From: Allobaileyella intestinalis
GTDB lineage: Bacteria; Bacillota; Clostridia; Peptostreptococcales; Anaerovoracaceae
Length of the DNA: 64,000 nt
Assembly: GCF_009695865.1 (NCBI RefSeq)
Contig: NZ_VUNB01000007.1
Location: 62,001 to 126,000, forward strand
Reading direction: 5' to 3'
The notes under the pieces were generated by a model that saw only the letters and a list, made by a program, of their open reading frames with translations, was not told the origin of the DNA and did not search any database. Positions 25,597 to 32,556 of this stretch are shown piece after piece (position 1 is the stretch's first letter; each line of letters starts with the position of its first letter). Position numbers and translations under genes: made by a program.

Positions 25597-26550
25597 ATGA
25601 CTGGAAAAATACAGGAACTGATTAACGAAACCGGAAAGTTCATCATTGACGGCTCAATGTCCAGCGCCCTGGAAGCGATGGGCTGCGACCTGAACGACAG
25701 CCTGTGGACGGCAAAGGTGCTGCTTCAGGAGCCGGAGCTGATAAAGAAAGTCCACAAATACTATTTCCGTGCCGGAGCCGACTGCGGGATAACCTGTACC
25801 TATCAGGCTACGGTGGATGGATTCATGAAACGGGGACTCAGCCGGAAGGCTGCCGAAAATACAATCCGCGGAGCAGTAAGACTTTTTCTCGAAGCCAGAG
25901 AAGAATGGTGGAATGAGGAAGAACATCCGGGACGAGTGTATCCGCTGTGCCTGGGAAGCATTGGGCCTTTTGGGGCATATTTGGCAGACGGCAGCGAATA
26001 CCGAGGGAATTACGATATAAGCCGTGATGAATTGAAGGATTTTCATGAGATCCAGATAAAGCTGGTTCATGAGGGCGGAGCCGACGTGATTTTGTGCGAG
26101 ACAGTGCCTTCCCTTGATGAGGCACTGGTGCAGTCGGAGATTTGCGAGGAAAAAGGTCTGGAGTATTGGATCAGCTTCAGCTGCCAGGATGGGCATCGGA
26201 CCTGCGAGGGTCAGGAGATAAGCGACTGTGCAGAAGTCCTGAGAAACAGGCCTCATCTTCAGATGATCGGAGTGAACTGCACACAGCCCCAGTATGTGGA
26301 GTCCCTTATAAAGAAGATGGTGGAAAAAGGGGACAAGCCTGTTGCCGCTTATCCGAATAACGGTAGTGTGTACGATCCTGTGACCAAGACCTGGAAAACC
26401 CCGGAGGCATGGATGGGATTCTACAGCTATGCTCTTAGCTACTACAGGGCCGGAGCTGCTGCCGTGGGAGGCTGCTGCACTACCCTTGCTCCGGAAATCC
26501 AGTCAGCCAGGAAGGCCAGGGATTATTTCGTGACAGAAGAGAACAAATAA
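25597..26550 (+). CDS. homocysteine S-methyltransferase (MmuM/YbgG type)
   Basis: A 317-residue zinc methyltransferase. Zinc-binding cysteines are in MIGVNCTQPQYV and AVGGCCTTLAPEI, and the N-terminal IIDGSMSSALEAMG corresponds to the family LDGxMxTxLE start. These enzymes move a methyl group from S-methylmethionine or S-adenosylmethionine to homocysteine to make methionine. The ATG at 25597 follows AAGGAGGGAAAG; the ORF extension into the symporter gene is not needed. Its position behind an AGCS symporter suggests that the transporter may supply a methyl donor. Confidence 0.9.
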   Translation: MTGKIQELINETGKFIIDGSMSSALEAMGCDLNDSLWTAKVLLQEPELIKKVHKYYFRAGADCGITCTYQATVDGFMKRGLSRKAAENTIRGAVRLFLEAREEWWNEEEHPGRVYPLCLGSIGPFGAYLADGSEYRGNYDISRDELKDFHEIQIKLVHEGGADVILCETVPSLDEALVQSEICEEKGLEYWISFSCQDGHRTCEGQEISDCAEVLRNRPHLQMIGVNCTQPQYVESLIKKMVEKGDKPVAAYPNNGSVYDPVTKTWKTPEAWMGFYSYALSYYRAGAAAVGGCCTTLAPEIQSARKARDYFVTEENK

Positions 26551-26556
26551 TAAATG

Positions 26557-26592
26557 AAAACCGCCGACAGCTCACAATCTGAACTGCCGGCG
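26557..26592 (-). terminator. terminator of the thioesterase gene
   Basis: CGCCGACAGCTCA and TGAACTGCCGGCG form a stem with two mismatched or wobble positions; TTTT follows on the minus strand. It sits between convergent genes and may serve both. Confidence 0.6.
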
Positions 26593-26604
26593 ATTATTTG
26601 TCGT

Positions 26605-27369
26605 CTATTTTCTGGCAAGGCCGAAGCAGGCCTCTATGTTAGATCTTCCTTCACCTGTGAAGGTCTGGAAGTAAATTATTTTATCTGCCTTAGGATCCAT
26701 GTCTTCCGGCGGCAAAAGGGCACTCATGTGGATCTCCATATCTGAGTTCAGTGGAGCTTCGTGCCTGTAATGGAAGTTCATGGACGTAATGTCCCAGCTG
26801 CGAGGTTCAGGTATGTAGTTATAAAGCACATCTGCATACATGGCATTGTTCATGTGGCCGTTGATATCGGTGTCGTTAAAGGACACATGGTGGATTCCTG
26901 CCAGGGACATCTCGGTGTCTCTGGGGATCTTGAAGCGGGTTGGGATATCAAGCTCCTGCTTTTCGCCCCAGGCGTAGTTGGAAATGTCGTATTCCGATCT
27001 CTTTACCAGAGTCTTTTTGTCGGTGTCGATGAGTGCCCAGTTGCTGAAGGCTGTGATGGCCAGCTGGTCGCCGCAGTAGACATCAAAGGATCTTGGAAAA
27101 TTAGCGCCCCGGTCTTCGCTGGTCCAGGTGCGGATGGTGATATGGTCGTATTTGTGAAGCTGCTGGTGAATCTGAATGCTCATGCGGCTCACTACATAGG
27201 CCTTGTGGAGTTTCATGTACATGTCCACGTAATCCATGTCCTGGACCTTTAGCTGAAACTCCGCGGTTTCCTGAAGATACTGGAGAATCACAGTTGGCTT
27301 CAGGTTGCCGGTGGTGTTGGTCTCAAAAGACCTTATTTGATATTCCCTTGGAAATTTCCCGTTTTTCAT
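26605..27369 (-). CDS. acyl-ACP thioesterase
   Basis: A 254-residue protein made of two hotdog domains, as in bacterial FatA-like acyl-ACP thioesterases. The first domain has LQYLQETAEFQLK and the second DINGHMNNAMYADVLYNY, with the catalytic Asn/His region, plus NFHYRHEAPLNSD. The enzyme hydrolyses acyl-ACP to release free fatty acid. The ATG at 27369 follows AAAGGAAG. It lies 63 bp downstream of a FabG-like reductase on the same strand and probably forms an operon with it. Confidence 0.9.
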   Translation of the reverse strand: MKNGKFPREYQIRSFETNTTGNLKPTVILQYLQETAEFQLKVQDMDYVDMYMKLHKAYVVSRMSIQIHQQLHKYDHITIRTWTSEDRGANFPRSFDVYCGDQLAITAFSNWALIDTDKKTLVKRSEYDISNYAWGEKQELDIPTRFKIPRDTEMSLAGIHHVSFNDTDINGHMNNAMYADVLYNYIPEPRSWDITSMNFHYRHEAPLNSDMEIHMSALLPPEDMDPKADKIIYFQTFTGEGRSNIEACFGLARK

Positions 27370-27432
27370 ATTATATTCTTCCTTTCATGCATTTCGTTCA
27401 ATCCGTTCAATCCATATATTCCGTACAGATGC

Positions 27433-28173
27433 CTACATGATCAGGCCGCCGTTTACTCCCATGATCTGGCCTGTAACGAATCCGGACTGGTCAGAAGCGA
27501 GAAATTTCATTACTTTTACAACGTCTGCCGGCGTTCCAATACGGGAAAGGGGGGTGTCGTAGATAATGTCCTCCTGGGCTTCCTTTGACACTTCTGCATT
27601 CATTTCTGTGTCAATGAGTCCGGGGCAAATGCAGTTAACTCTTATTCCCGATGGACCTTCTTCTTTGGCCAGGGCTTTTGTCATTCCAATGAGACCGGCT
27701 TTGGCTGTAGAATATGCTACCTCGCAGGATGCACCAACCTGGCCCCACATTGAAGAAACTATTATGATACTTCCTTTTTTTCTGCTGATCATGCCGGGAA
27801 GTACTGCCCTGACGCATCTGTAAACACCATTCAGGTTAGTCTCGATCATGTTGCCCCAGCGGTCCTCGTCGAAGTCTGTGAAGAGTCCAAAATCGGATAT
27901 CCCCGCATTGCAGATAAGAACATCTATTTCGTTTTCAAAAAACTCATTCGCCACGTCCATGGCTGCCTTCACTGATGGGGAGCTGGCGACATTGCATTTG
28001 ATGTTCAGTGCTCCGGTTGCCTTGCTGAGCTCCAGAGCCTTCTGGGTGGAATTACGGTACATGAAAGCTACGCTGGAACCTTCGCCTGTAAACTCTCTGA
28101 CTGCTTCGGCACCGATACCCCGGGATCCGCCTGTAATAAGTACTTTTTTATTTTTATTTGAACTTTTAATCAA
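27433..28173 (-). CDS. short-chain dehydrogenase/reductase, FabG-like
   Basis: A 246-residue SDR. KVLITGGSRGIGAEAVREF is the NADP(H)-binding glycine motif, LICNAGISDFG the NAG motif, and VSSMWGQVG then YSTAKAGLIGM the catalytic Ser and YxxxK. The C-terminal GFVTGQIMGVNGGLIM is typical of 3-oxoacyl-ACP reductases. The frame opens at a TTG at 28173 about 14 bp after AAAGG; no in-frame ATG is better placed. It is upstream of the thioesterase gene, which suggests a shared role in acyl-chain reduction and release. Confidence 0.87.
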   Translation of the reverse strand: MIKSSNKNKKVLITGGSRGIGAEAVREFTGEGSSVAFMYRNSTQKALELSKATGALNIKCNVASSPSVKAAMDVANEFFENEIDVLICNAGISDFGLFTDFDEDRWGNMIETNLNGVYRCVRAVLPGMISRKKGSIIIVSSMWGQVGASCEVAYSTAKAGLIGMTKALAKEEGPSGIRVNCICPGLIDTEMNAEVSKEAQEDIIYDTPLSRIGTPADVVKVMKFLASDQSGFVTGQIMGVNGGLIM

Positions 28174-28379
28174 TGGTTGAATCGCATCCTTTCTTTACTA
28201 TATTGTCGATGCATAGATGATATATTATCATCTGGAGAGGGCGGTGTCCATCAGAGGGACCGCTGTTGACGGATATTTATGAAAAAAAGCTTGCGGTGGT
28301 GCCAGGCGTGTGGTATATTAAATAGGCGTTCTGCGGAGCTAACAGTTATTGCAGGATTGCGAAAAGAATATCGGTATGT
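28174..28379. other. short intergenic region before tRNA-Ser
   Basis: It should hold the divergent promoters for the SDR gene and tRNA-Ser. TATATTA-type AT-rich segments are present, but I see no clear consensus pair. Confidence 0.4.
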
Positions 28380-28467
28380 GGAGGATTGACCGAGCGGCTA
28401 AGGAGCTTGATTGGAAATCAAGTAAGGTGTAACAGCCCCGTGGGTTCGAGTCCCATGTCCTCCGCCA
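28380..28467 (+). tRNA. tRNA-Ser (anticodon GGA), CCA encoded
   Basis: The acceptor strands GGAGGAT and GTCCTCC pair over seven positions with one G-U. The anticodon arm is TTGATTGGAAATCAA, giving anticodon GGA for UCC codons. A long variable arm (AGGTGTAACAGCCCC region) marks a class II tRNA, the T arm is GTGGGTTCGAGTCCCAT, and the 3' end is G-CCA. The conjugative element begins right after this gene, so its 3' part is the probable attachment site. Confidence 0.95.
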
Positions 28468-28471
28468 GATT

Positions 28472-28500
28472 GAGCAGCTTTTAGAAGCTGCTCTTTTTTT
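28472..28500 (+). terminator. terminator after tRNA-Ser
   Basis: GAGCAGCTT and AAGCTGCTC form a perfect 9-bp stem with a 4-nt loop, followed by TTTTTTT. Confidence 0.85.
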
Positions 28501-28629
28501 ATGCAATTCCAAAGGATCCGGCGATTGCAACGGTTTGCGGGTTTCAGAGCATCCGGTTTTGCACCGCATATAACCGCATACAACGGTATATAACGGCATG
28601 TTTTTTGAGGATTTTGATGGGAGAAAATG

Positions 28630-28714
28630 TGCGAATTCGCATATTTTTGAGAGTCCGTGGAACTTGAAGCTGCGGAGTGGTCACACCTGTTGGGAGCGAT
28701 TGTGCGATTTCGCA
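28630..28714. promoter_or_regulatory. candidate parS-like or operator palindromes
   Basis: TGCGAATTCGCA at 28630-28641 is a perfect 12-bp palindrome. TGCGATTTCGCA at 28703-28714 is the same with one mismatch, followed by TAATTG. The sequence TTCGCATAATTG recurs at 29849-29860, after parB. Location around parB suggests ParB or repressor binding. Confidence 0.4.
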
Positions 28715-28756
28715 TAATTGATGCGGACATCTCCTTTACTTAATATGTAGATATCG

Positions 28757-28794
28757 ATCTGAGGCAGAGGCCGGCTCCGGCATCTGCCTCAGAT
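28757..28794 (+). promoter_or_regulatory. inverted repeat in the parB leader
   Basis: ATCTGAGGCAGA and TCTGCCTCAGAT form a perfect 12-bp stem with a 14-nt GC-rich loop, 34 bp before the parB start. No T run follows directly, so it may be an attenuator or protein-binding site. Confidence 0.45.
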
Positions 28795-28828
28795 AGTACA
28801 TATGAAAAGAGAAAGGAGATGATGCCGG

Positions 28829-29782
28829 ATGCCGGACGAAACATTTCAAAAAAACAAGCCCCATTCAACTAATGAGAATACATTTTATTCCAATGAAGAC
28901 AAGAGCGGTTCCGCGCAGAGGAAAATCTATGCGATTCCGATCTCCGAGATCGACACCTTCCCAAAGCACCCATTCCATGTGAAAGAAGACGAGGACATGA
29001 AAGCCCTGGTGGACAGCATCCGGATGAACGGCGTGCTCACGCCGGCTGCCGTCCGGAAGAAGGAAAACGGCAGATATGAACTGCTGTCGGGCCACCGGAG
29101 AAAACGGGCCTGCGAAATTGCAGGACTCAGCACCCTACCCTGCAAAATCGTAGAACTGAATCAGGATGAAGCCGTCATCTTCATGGTGGACAGCAACCTG
29201 CAGAGAACAGAAATCCTTCCCAGTGAGAAAGCCTTTTCATATAAGATGCGGCTTGATGCCATGAAACGACAGGGAAAACGAACCGATTTAACTTCTGCAC
29301 CACTGGAGCAGAAGTTGGAGCAACAAACTTCTCGGAATATTTTAGCCAATCAAATCGGTGAAAGTTCCGAACAAGTTCGCCGGTACATCCGCCTGACCCA
29401 TCTCATTCCGTCTCTCCTGCGGATGGTGGATGAGAAAAAGATCGCCCTGCGTCCTGCCGTGGAACTTTCCTATCTTCCACGAGAATGGCAGGAAGTTGTT
29501 GTTGCAGCCGTCCATTATCAGAAACGAACGCCCAGTCACACTCAGGCGAAGGAATTAAGAAAGCTGGCCGAAAGCAGCAGCCTCACCAGAGAGCTGGTCT
29601 ATCAACTGCTGGGTGAGAAAAAGCCGAATCAGAAAGACCGGGTCATTCTGAAAGCAGATACGATCAGGACATATCTTCCGAAGGACCTTCCGGCTTCACA
29701 GCGCGAAGAATACATTATCAAAGCACTGGATCACTATGGCAAGTACCGGGCAAGGCGGGAACGGGCGAAGCACGCTCGTTAA
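28829..29782 (+). CDS. ParB/Spo0J-family partition protein (copy 1)
   Basis: A 317-residue protein. The N-terminal ParB/Srx domain reads ISEIDTFPKHPFHVKEDEDM, VNG-type MNGVLTPAAVRKK and LLSGHRRKRACEIAG; the GHRR motif is the CTPase core. A central helix-turn-helix follows (IGESSEQVRRYIRLTHLIP). It resembles the second ParB at 31365 over its whole length. ParB proteins load on parS sites and work with ParA to segregate DNA, here probably the circular ICE. The ATG at 28829 follows AAAGGAGATG. A 27-nt inverted repeat lies inside the gene at 29290-29316. Confidence 0.9.
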   Translation: MPDETFQKNKPHSTNENTFYSNEDKSGSAQRKIYAIPISEIDTFPKHPFHVKEDEDMKALVDSIRMNGVLTPAAVRKKENGRYELLSGHRRKRACEIAGLSTLPCKIVELNQDEAVIFMVDSNLQRTEILPSEKAFSYKMRLDAMKRQGKRTDLTSAPLEQKLEQQTSRNILANQIGESSEQVRRYIRLTHLIPSLLRMVDEKKIALRPAVELSYLPREWQEVVVAAVHYQKRTPSHTQAKELRKLAESSSLTRELVYQLLGEKKPNQKDRVILKADTIRTYLPKDLPASQREEYIIKALDHYGKYRARRERAKHAR

Positions 29783-29909
29783 GATATGAGAAGCATATTT
29801 ACATGGATCGGCTGCAGGAAAAAATAATTTTCCACTTGCTGCCGTCATTCGCATAATTGCTGTCGGTGTATTTCTTCCTTATGATAAAAGAAAAAAGGAG
29901 GTCAGAAAG

Positions 29910-30053
29910 ATGTTCGGAAACAAATATAAGCTGAGCTACGACGAGCGCCGGATCATCGTCCTTTGCCTGATCGAAATGAAAAACAAGCTGATACAGGAGA
30001 ACCGCTACACCGATGCCATCGACGATCTCCTGGTGAAATTCCTTGACGATTAA
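29910..30053 (+). CDS. small hypothetical protein, 47 residues
   Basis: A 47-residue ORF behind AAAAAAGGAGGTCAGAAAG, a strong ribosome site. The product starts MFGNKYKLSYDERRIIVLCL and ends LLVKFLDD; it is one helical, charged unit of unknown function. It lies between parB copy 1 and a second small gene, in the place where related conjugative elements carry similar tiny genes. Confidence 0.65.
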   Translation: MFGNKYKLSYDERRIIVLCLIEMKNKLIQENRYTDAIDDLLVKFLDD

Positions 30054-30084
30054 GCTATCCTTTCAGCCGGAAGCTGAATACATG

Positions 30085-30116
30085 ACCCTGCACAATCCGG
30101 TGCGGGGTTATTTTTC
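30085..30116 (+). terminator. terminator-like hairpin
   Basis: ACCCTGCAC and GTGCGGGGT form a 9-bp stem with one G-U pair, followed by TATTTTT. It separates the 47-residue gene from the next one. Confidence 0.65.
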
Positions 30117-30144
30117 TATCCGGCTTTCGGAGAAAGGATAAGAG

Positions 30145-30576
30145 ATGGCTACAACAAAGGAAACAATGGAAATTATTGCAATGGGGCTGGGAGAAACCGG
30201 AGCCCGTGAAACAGAAAGCTGCGCAGGCTGCCCGTTAGTGGATGCACTTGCCAGGAGAGCTGCAGAGCATTTTGCCGGTATGACAGAAGAGATGGATGAG
30301 GAAGTGGTCCTGGAGATCGTGCGCAAGCTGGAAACAGAGGCCTGTTCGGATGAACCGGGTACTATGATCGCCCTTCTCGGCAGGATCTTCCGCCAGAATG
30401 GAATGGAATCCGCTGCAGCGGAAATGGAGGCACTGGATTACTGCATCAGTGAAGTTCCTGATACCTGCGAAGTATTTGCCGATTCATTCTTTGATGACGG
30501 ATATGTTGACTGGTACTGCGTGGAAGGCTGGCTTCGTGACATGTTTCCCAGCAAGGATCAGAAGCTGCTGAGTTAG
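30145..30576 (+). CDS. hypothetical ICE protein, acidic, Cys-containing
   Basis: A 143-residue acidic protein I do not recognise. The N-terminal part contains ESCAGCPLVDALARRAAEHF, with a CxxC pair, and the remainder is predicted helical (DEEVVLEIVRKLETEA) with an aromatic end (YVDWYCVEGWLRDMF). The ATG follows GAAAGGATAAGAG. It ends 10 bp before parA and probably shares its transcript. No function is suggested. Confidence 0.7.
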   Translation: MATTKETMEIIAMGLGETGARETESCAGCPLVDALARRAAEHFAGMTEEMDEEVVLEIVRKLETEACSDEPGTMIALLGRIFRQNGMESAAAEMEALDYCISEVPDTCEVFADSFFDDGYVDWYCVEGWLRDMFPSKDQKLLS

Positions 30577-30586
30577 GAGGTCAGGA

Positions 30587-31411
30587 ATGGCAAAATGCGA
30601 AACCATTGCGATCTGCAATCAGAAAGGAGGCGTGGGAAAAACCACCACGGCGCTGAATCTGGGCGTGGGTCTTGCCAGAGCCGGAAAGAAGGTGCTGCTC
30701 ATCGACTCAGATCCTCAGGGGGATCTCACTCAATCACTTGGTTGGAATGGTGACGATCTGGAAAAATCTCTGGGCAGGCTGATGTACTTGGTCACCAAAG
30801 ACTGCAAACCCATTGTGGAAGATACGATCCTTCATCACGAGGAAAGCGTGGATCTGATCCCGTCCAATCTGGATCTCTCTTCTATGGAAGTCAGTTTGGT
30901 GAACGCCATGAGCAGAGAAAAGGTGCTGGATAACCTTCTTCAGCCGGTAAAGAAAAACTACGAATATATTCTGATCGACTGTATGCCGTCTCTCGGCATG
31001 ATCACCATCAATGCGCTGACCGCAGCGGACAAAGTAATCATTCCTGTGCAGGCACAGTATCTTCCGGCCAAAGGAATGACGCAGCTGATGAAGAGTATCG
31101 ACCGGGTCAAGACACACACCAATCCGGACCTGAAGATCGGCGGGATCGTCATGACGCTGGTGGATAACCGGACCAACCTGGCAAGAGATGTGATCAGCAG
31201 CATCCGGACCCACTACGGAATGGCGATACGGATCTTCGATACCCAGATCCCGGTGGCGGTGAAAGCGGCCGAGGCAGCCAAGTCCGGACAGAGTATATTC
31301 ACCTACGATGAAAACGGAAAGGTGGCGAAAGCTTATGAAGCATTGACGAAGGAGGTGATCCGCGGTGGCGAAAGAGAAAAGAGAAGAGATACGGTTTCCC
31401 TCACTCGATGA
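30587..31411 (+). CDS. ParA/Soj-family partition ATPase
   Basis: A 274-residue P-loop ATPase. The deviant Walker A motif is NQKGGVGKTTTALNLG, followed by LLIDSDPQGDLTQSLG (Walker A prime/switch region) and YILIDCMPSLGMITINAL (Walker B). ParA forms DNA-bound gradients that move ParB-parS complexes. The ATG follows TAGGAGGTCAGGA. The 3' end overlaps the second parB by 47 bp. No N-terminal helix-turn-helix is present, so autoregulation by ParA alone is unlikely. Confidence 0.94.
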   Translation: MAKCETIAICNQKGGVGKTTTALNLGVGLARAGKKVLLIDSDPQGDLTQSLGWNGDDLEKSLGRLMYLVTKDCKPIVEDTILHHEESVDLIPSNLDLSSMEVSLVNAMSREKVLDNLLQPVKKNYEYILIDCMPSLGMITINALTAADKVIIPVQAQYLPAKGMTQLMKSIDRVKTHTNPDLKIGGIVMTLVDNRTNLARDVISSIRTHYGMAIRIFDTQIPVAVKAAEAAKSGQSIFTYDENGKVAKAYEALTKEVIRGGEREKRRDTVSLTR

Positions 31412-32306
31412 ACTGTTTTCCTCTCAGGAAGAACGGGATGATGCAAAGCTCAAGCGGATCTACGAGATTCCGCTGACAGAGATCGATCCCTTCCCGGATC
31501 ATCCCTACAAGGTCCGGGATGACGAGGACATGATGAATCTGGTGGAGAGTGTCCGCGTTAACGGGATCATTACTCCCGCTACGGTACGGAAAAAAGAAGA
31601 CGGGCGGTATGAGCTTCTATCCGGACACAGGAGAAAAAGAGCCTGCGAGCTGGCCGGACTCCCCACTCTCCGATGCGACGTCGTAGAAATGGACCGGGAT
31701 GAAGCTACGGTCTTCATGGTGGAATCCAACTTTCAGAGAACAACGATTCTTCCAAGTGAGAAAGCATTCGCATACAAGATGAGGCTGGAGGCGATGAATA
31801 GGCAGGGAAAACGAACTGATTTAACTTCGTCCCCACTGGGGACGAAGTTAGAAAGATCAAATATAGAATTATCTAATCAAGTTGGAGATAGTAAGAGCCA
31901 AATTCACCGGTATATCCGCCTCACCGAGCTGATTCCGGAAATTCTGGAACTGGTGGATGAAGGAAAGATTGCCCTCCGTCCGGCAGTAGAACTTTCATAT
32001 ATCCAGAAAGATATTCAGGAAGATATCTTCAACTGCATCGACATGGAGCAGTGCACTCCTACCCATTCTCAGGCGATCAGGATGAGAAAAATGGCTGCGG
32101 AAAGCAAACTGACTCCGGAATCCATCGAGGCAATCATGCTGGAGGAAAAGCCCAACCAAAAGGAGCGGATCGTCTTCCGGGGAGACCGGATTGCAAAGCT
32201 TTTTCCAAGGGACCTGCCGCTGTCCAAACGGGAGGATTTTGTTGCGGCAGCCATGGAACACTACAACCGCTTCCTTCAGCGAAAAGCAAGGGATCAGGAG
32301 CGGTAA
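31365..32306 (+). CDS. ParB/Spo0J-family partition protein (copy 2)
   Basis: A 313-residue paralogue of the ParB at 28829. Domain order is the same: EIPLTEIDPFPDHPYKVRDD, LLSGHRRKRACELAG (CTP-binding), then the helix-turn-helix QVGDSKSQIHRYIRLTELIP and a C-terminal dimerisation part. The start is a GTG at 31365 behind AAGGAGGTGATCCGC, inside the end of parA, so the two are translationally coupled. This copy is the likely partner of ParA. A perfect 13+1+13 inverted repeat lies within it at 31823-31849, at the same place as in copy 1. Confidence 0.92.
   Translation: MAKEKREEIRFPSLDELFSSQEERDDAKLKRIYEIPLTEIDPFPDHPYKVRDDEDMMNLVESVRVNGIITPATVRKKEDGRYELLSGHRRKRACELAGLPTLRCDVVEMDRDEATVFMVESNFQRTTILPSEKAFAYKMRLEAMNRQGKRTDLTSSPLGTKLERSNIELSNQVGDSKSQIHRYIRLTELIPEILELVDEGKIALRPAVELSYIQKDIQEDIFNCIDMEQCTPTHSQAIRMRKMAAESKLTPESIEAIMLEEKPNQKERIVFRGDRIAKLFPRDLPLSKREDFVAAAMEHYNRFLQRKARDQER
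31823..31849. repeat. intragenic inverted repeat in parB copy 2 (counterpart in copy 1)
   Basis: AACTTCGTCCCCA and TGGGGACGAAGTT form a perfect 13-bp stem around one base. The counterpart in copy 1, at 29290-29316, is AACTTCTGCACCA and TGGAGCAGAAGTT, with one mismatch. The stem is kept although bases differ on both arms. Confidence 0.8.
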
Positions 32307-32415
32307 AATGTGGGAGTACGCATTCCCCGTTTTCCCTCCCTGTAACCCTCCCTTTAATTACTACCAGTTACTACCCGAAGAAGAAAAATACTTAAAAGAA
32401 GAGAGGCAAGTCAGG

Positions 32416-32443
32416 ACGTCTGTGTGAAAGCACAGGCGTTTTT
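32416..32443 (+). terminator. terminator after parB copy 2
   Basis: ACGTCTGTG and CACAGGCGT form a 9-bp stem with one G-U pair and a 6-nt loop, followed by five T. A second hairpin, CGGCGCT/AGCGCCG, lies at 32457-32472. Confidence 0.65.
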
Positions 32444-32556
32444 GCTTGCCCTATCACGGCGCTTTAGCGCCGATGAAGGTCAGCCGCAAGAAATTCCCGA
32501 ATCTGCGATTTGGTGAATTTTTCTGCGATTGCCATGAAACGGAAAGGAGAAATGCT

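Larger units (their letters stand above)
28501..28828. other. left-end noncoding region of the ICE, upstream of parB
   Basis: No gene is convincing; apparent minus-strand ORFs run through the tRNA. The region holds the CCGCATATAACCGCATACAA direct repeat of CCGCATA (28564-28582), two TGCGA-type palindromes and a 12-bp inverted repeat, all listed separately. Confidence 0.5.

Noticed and set aside
28339-28730. Minus-strand frames through tRNA-Ser
   Set aside because: They are antisense to the tRNA and its terminator and have no domain.
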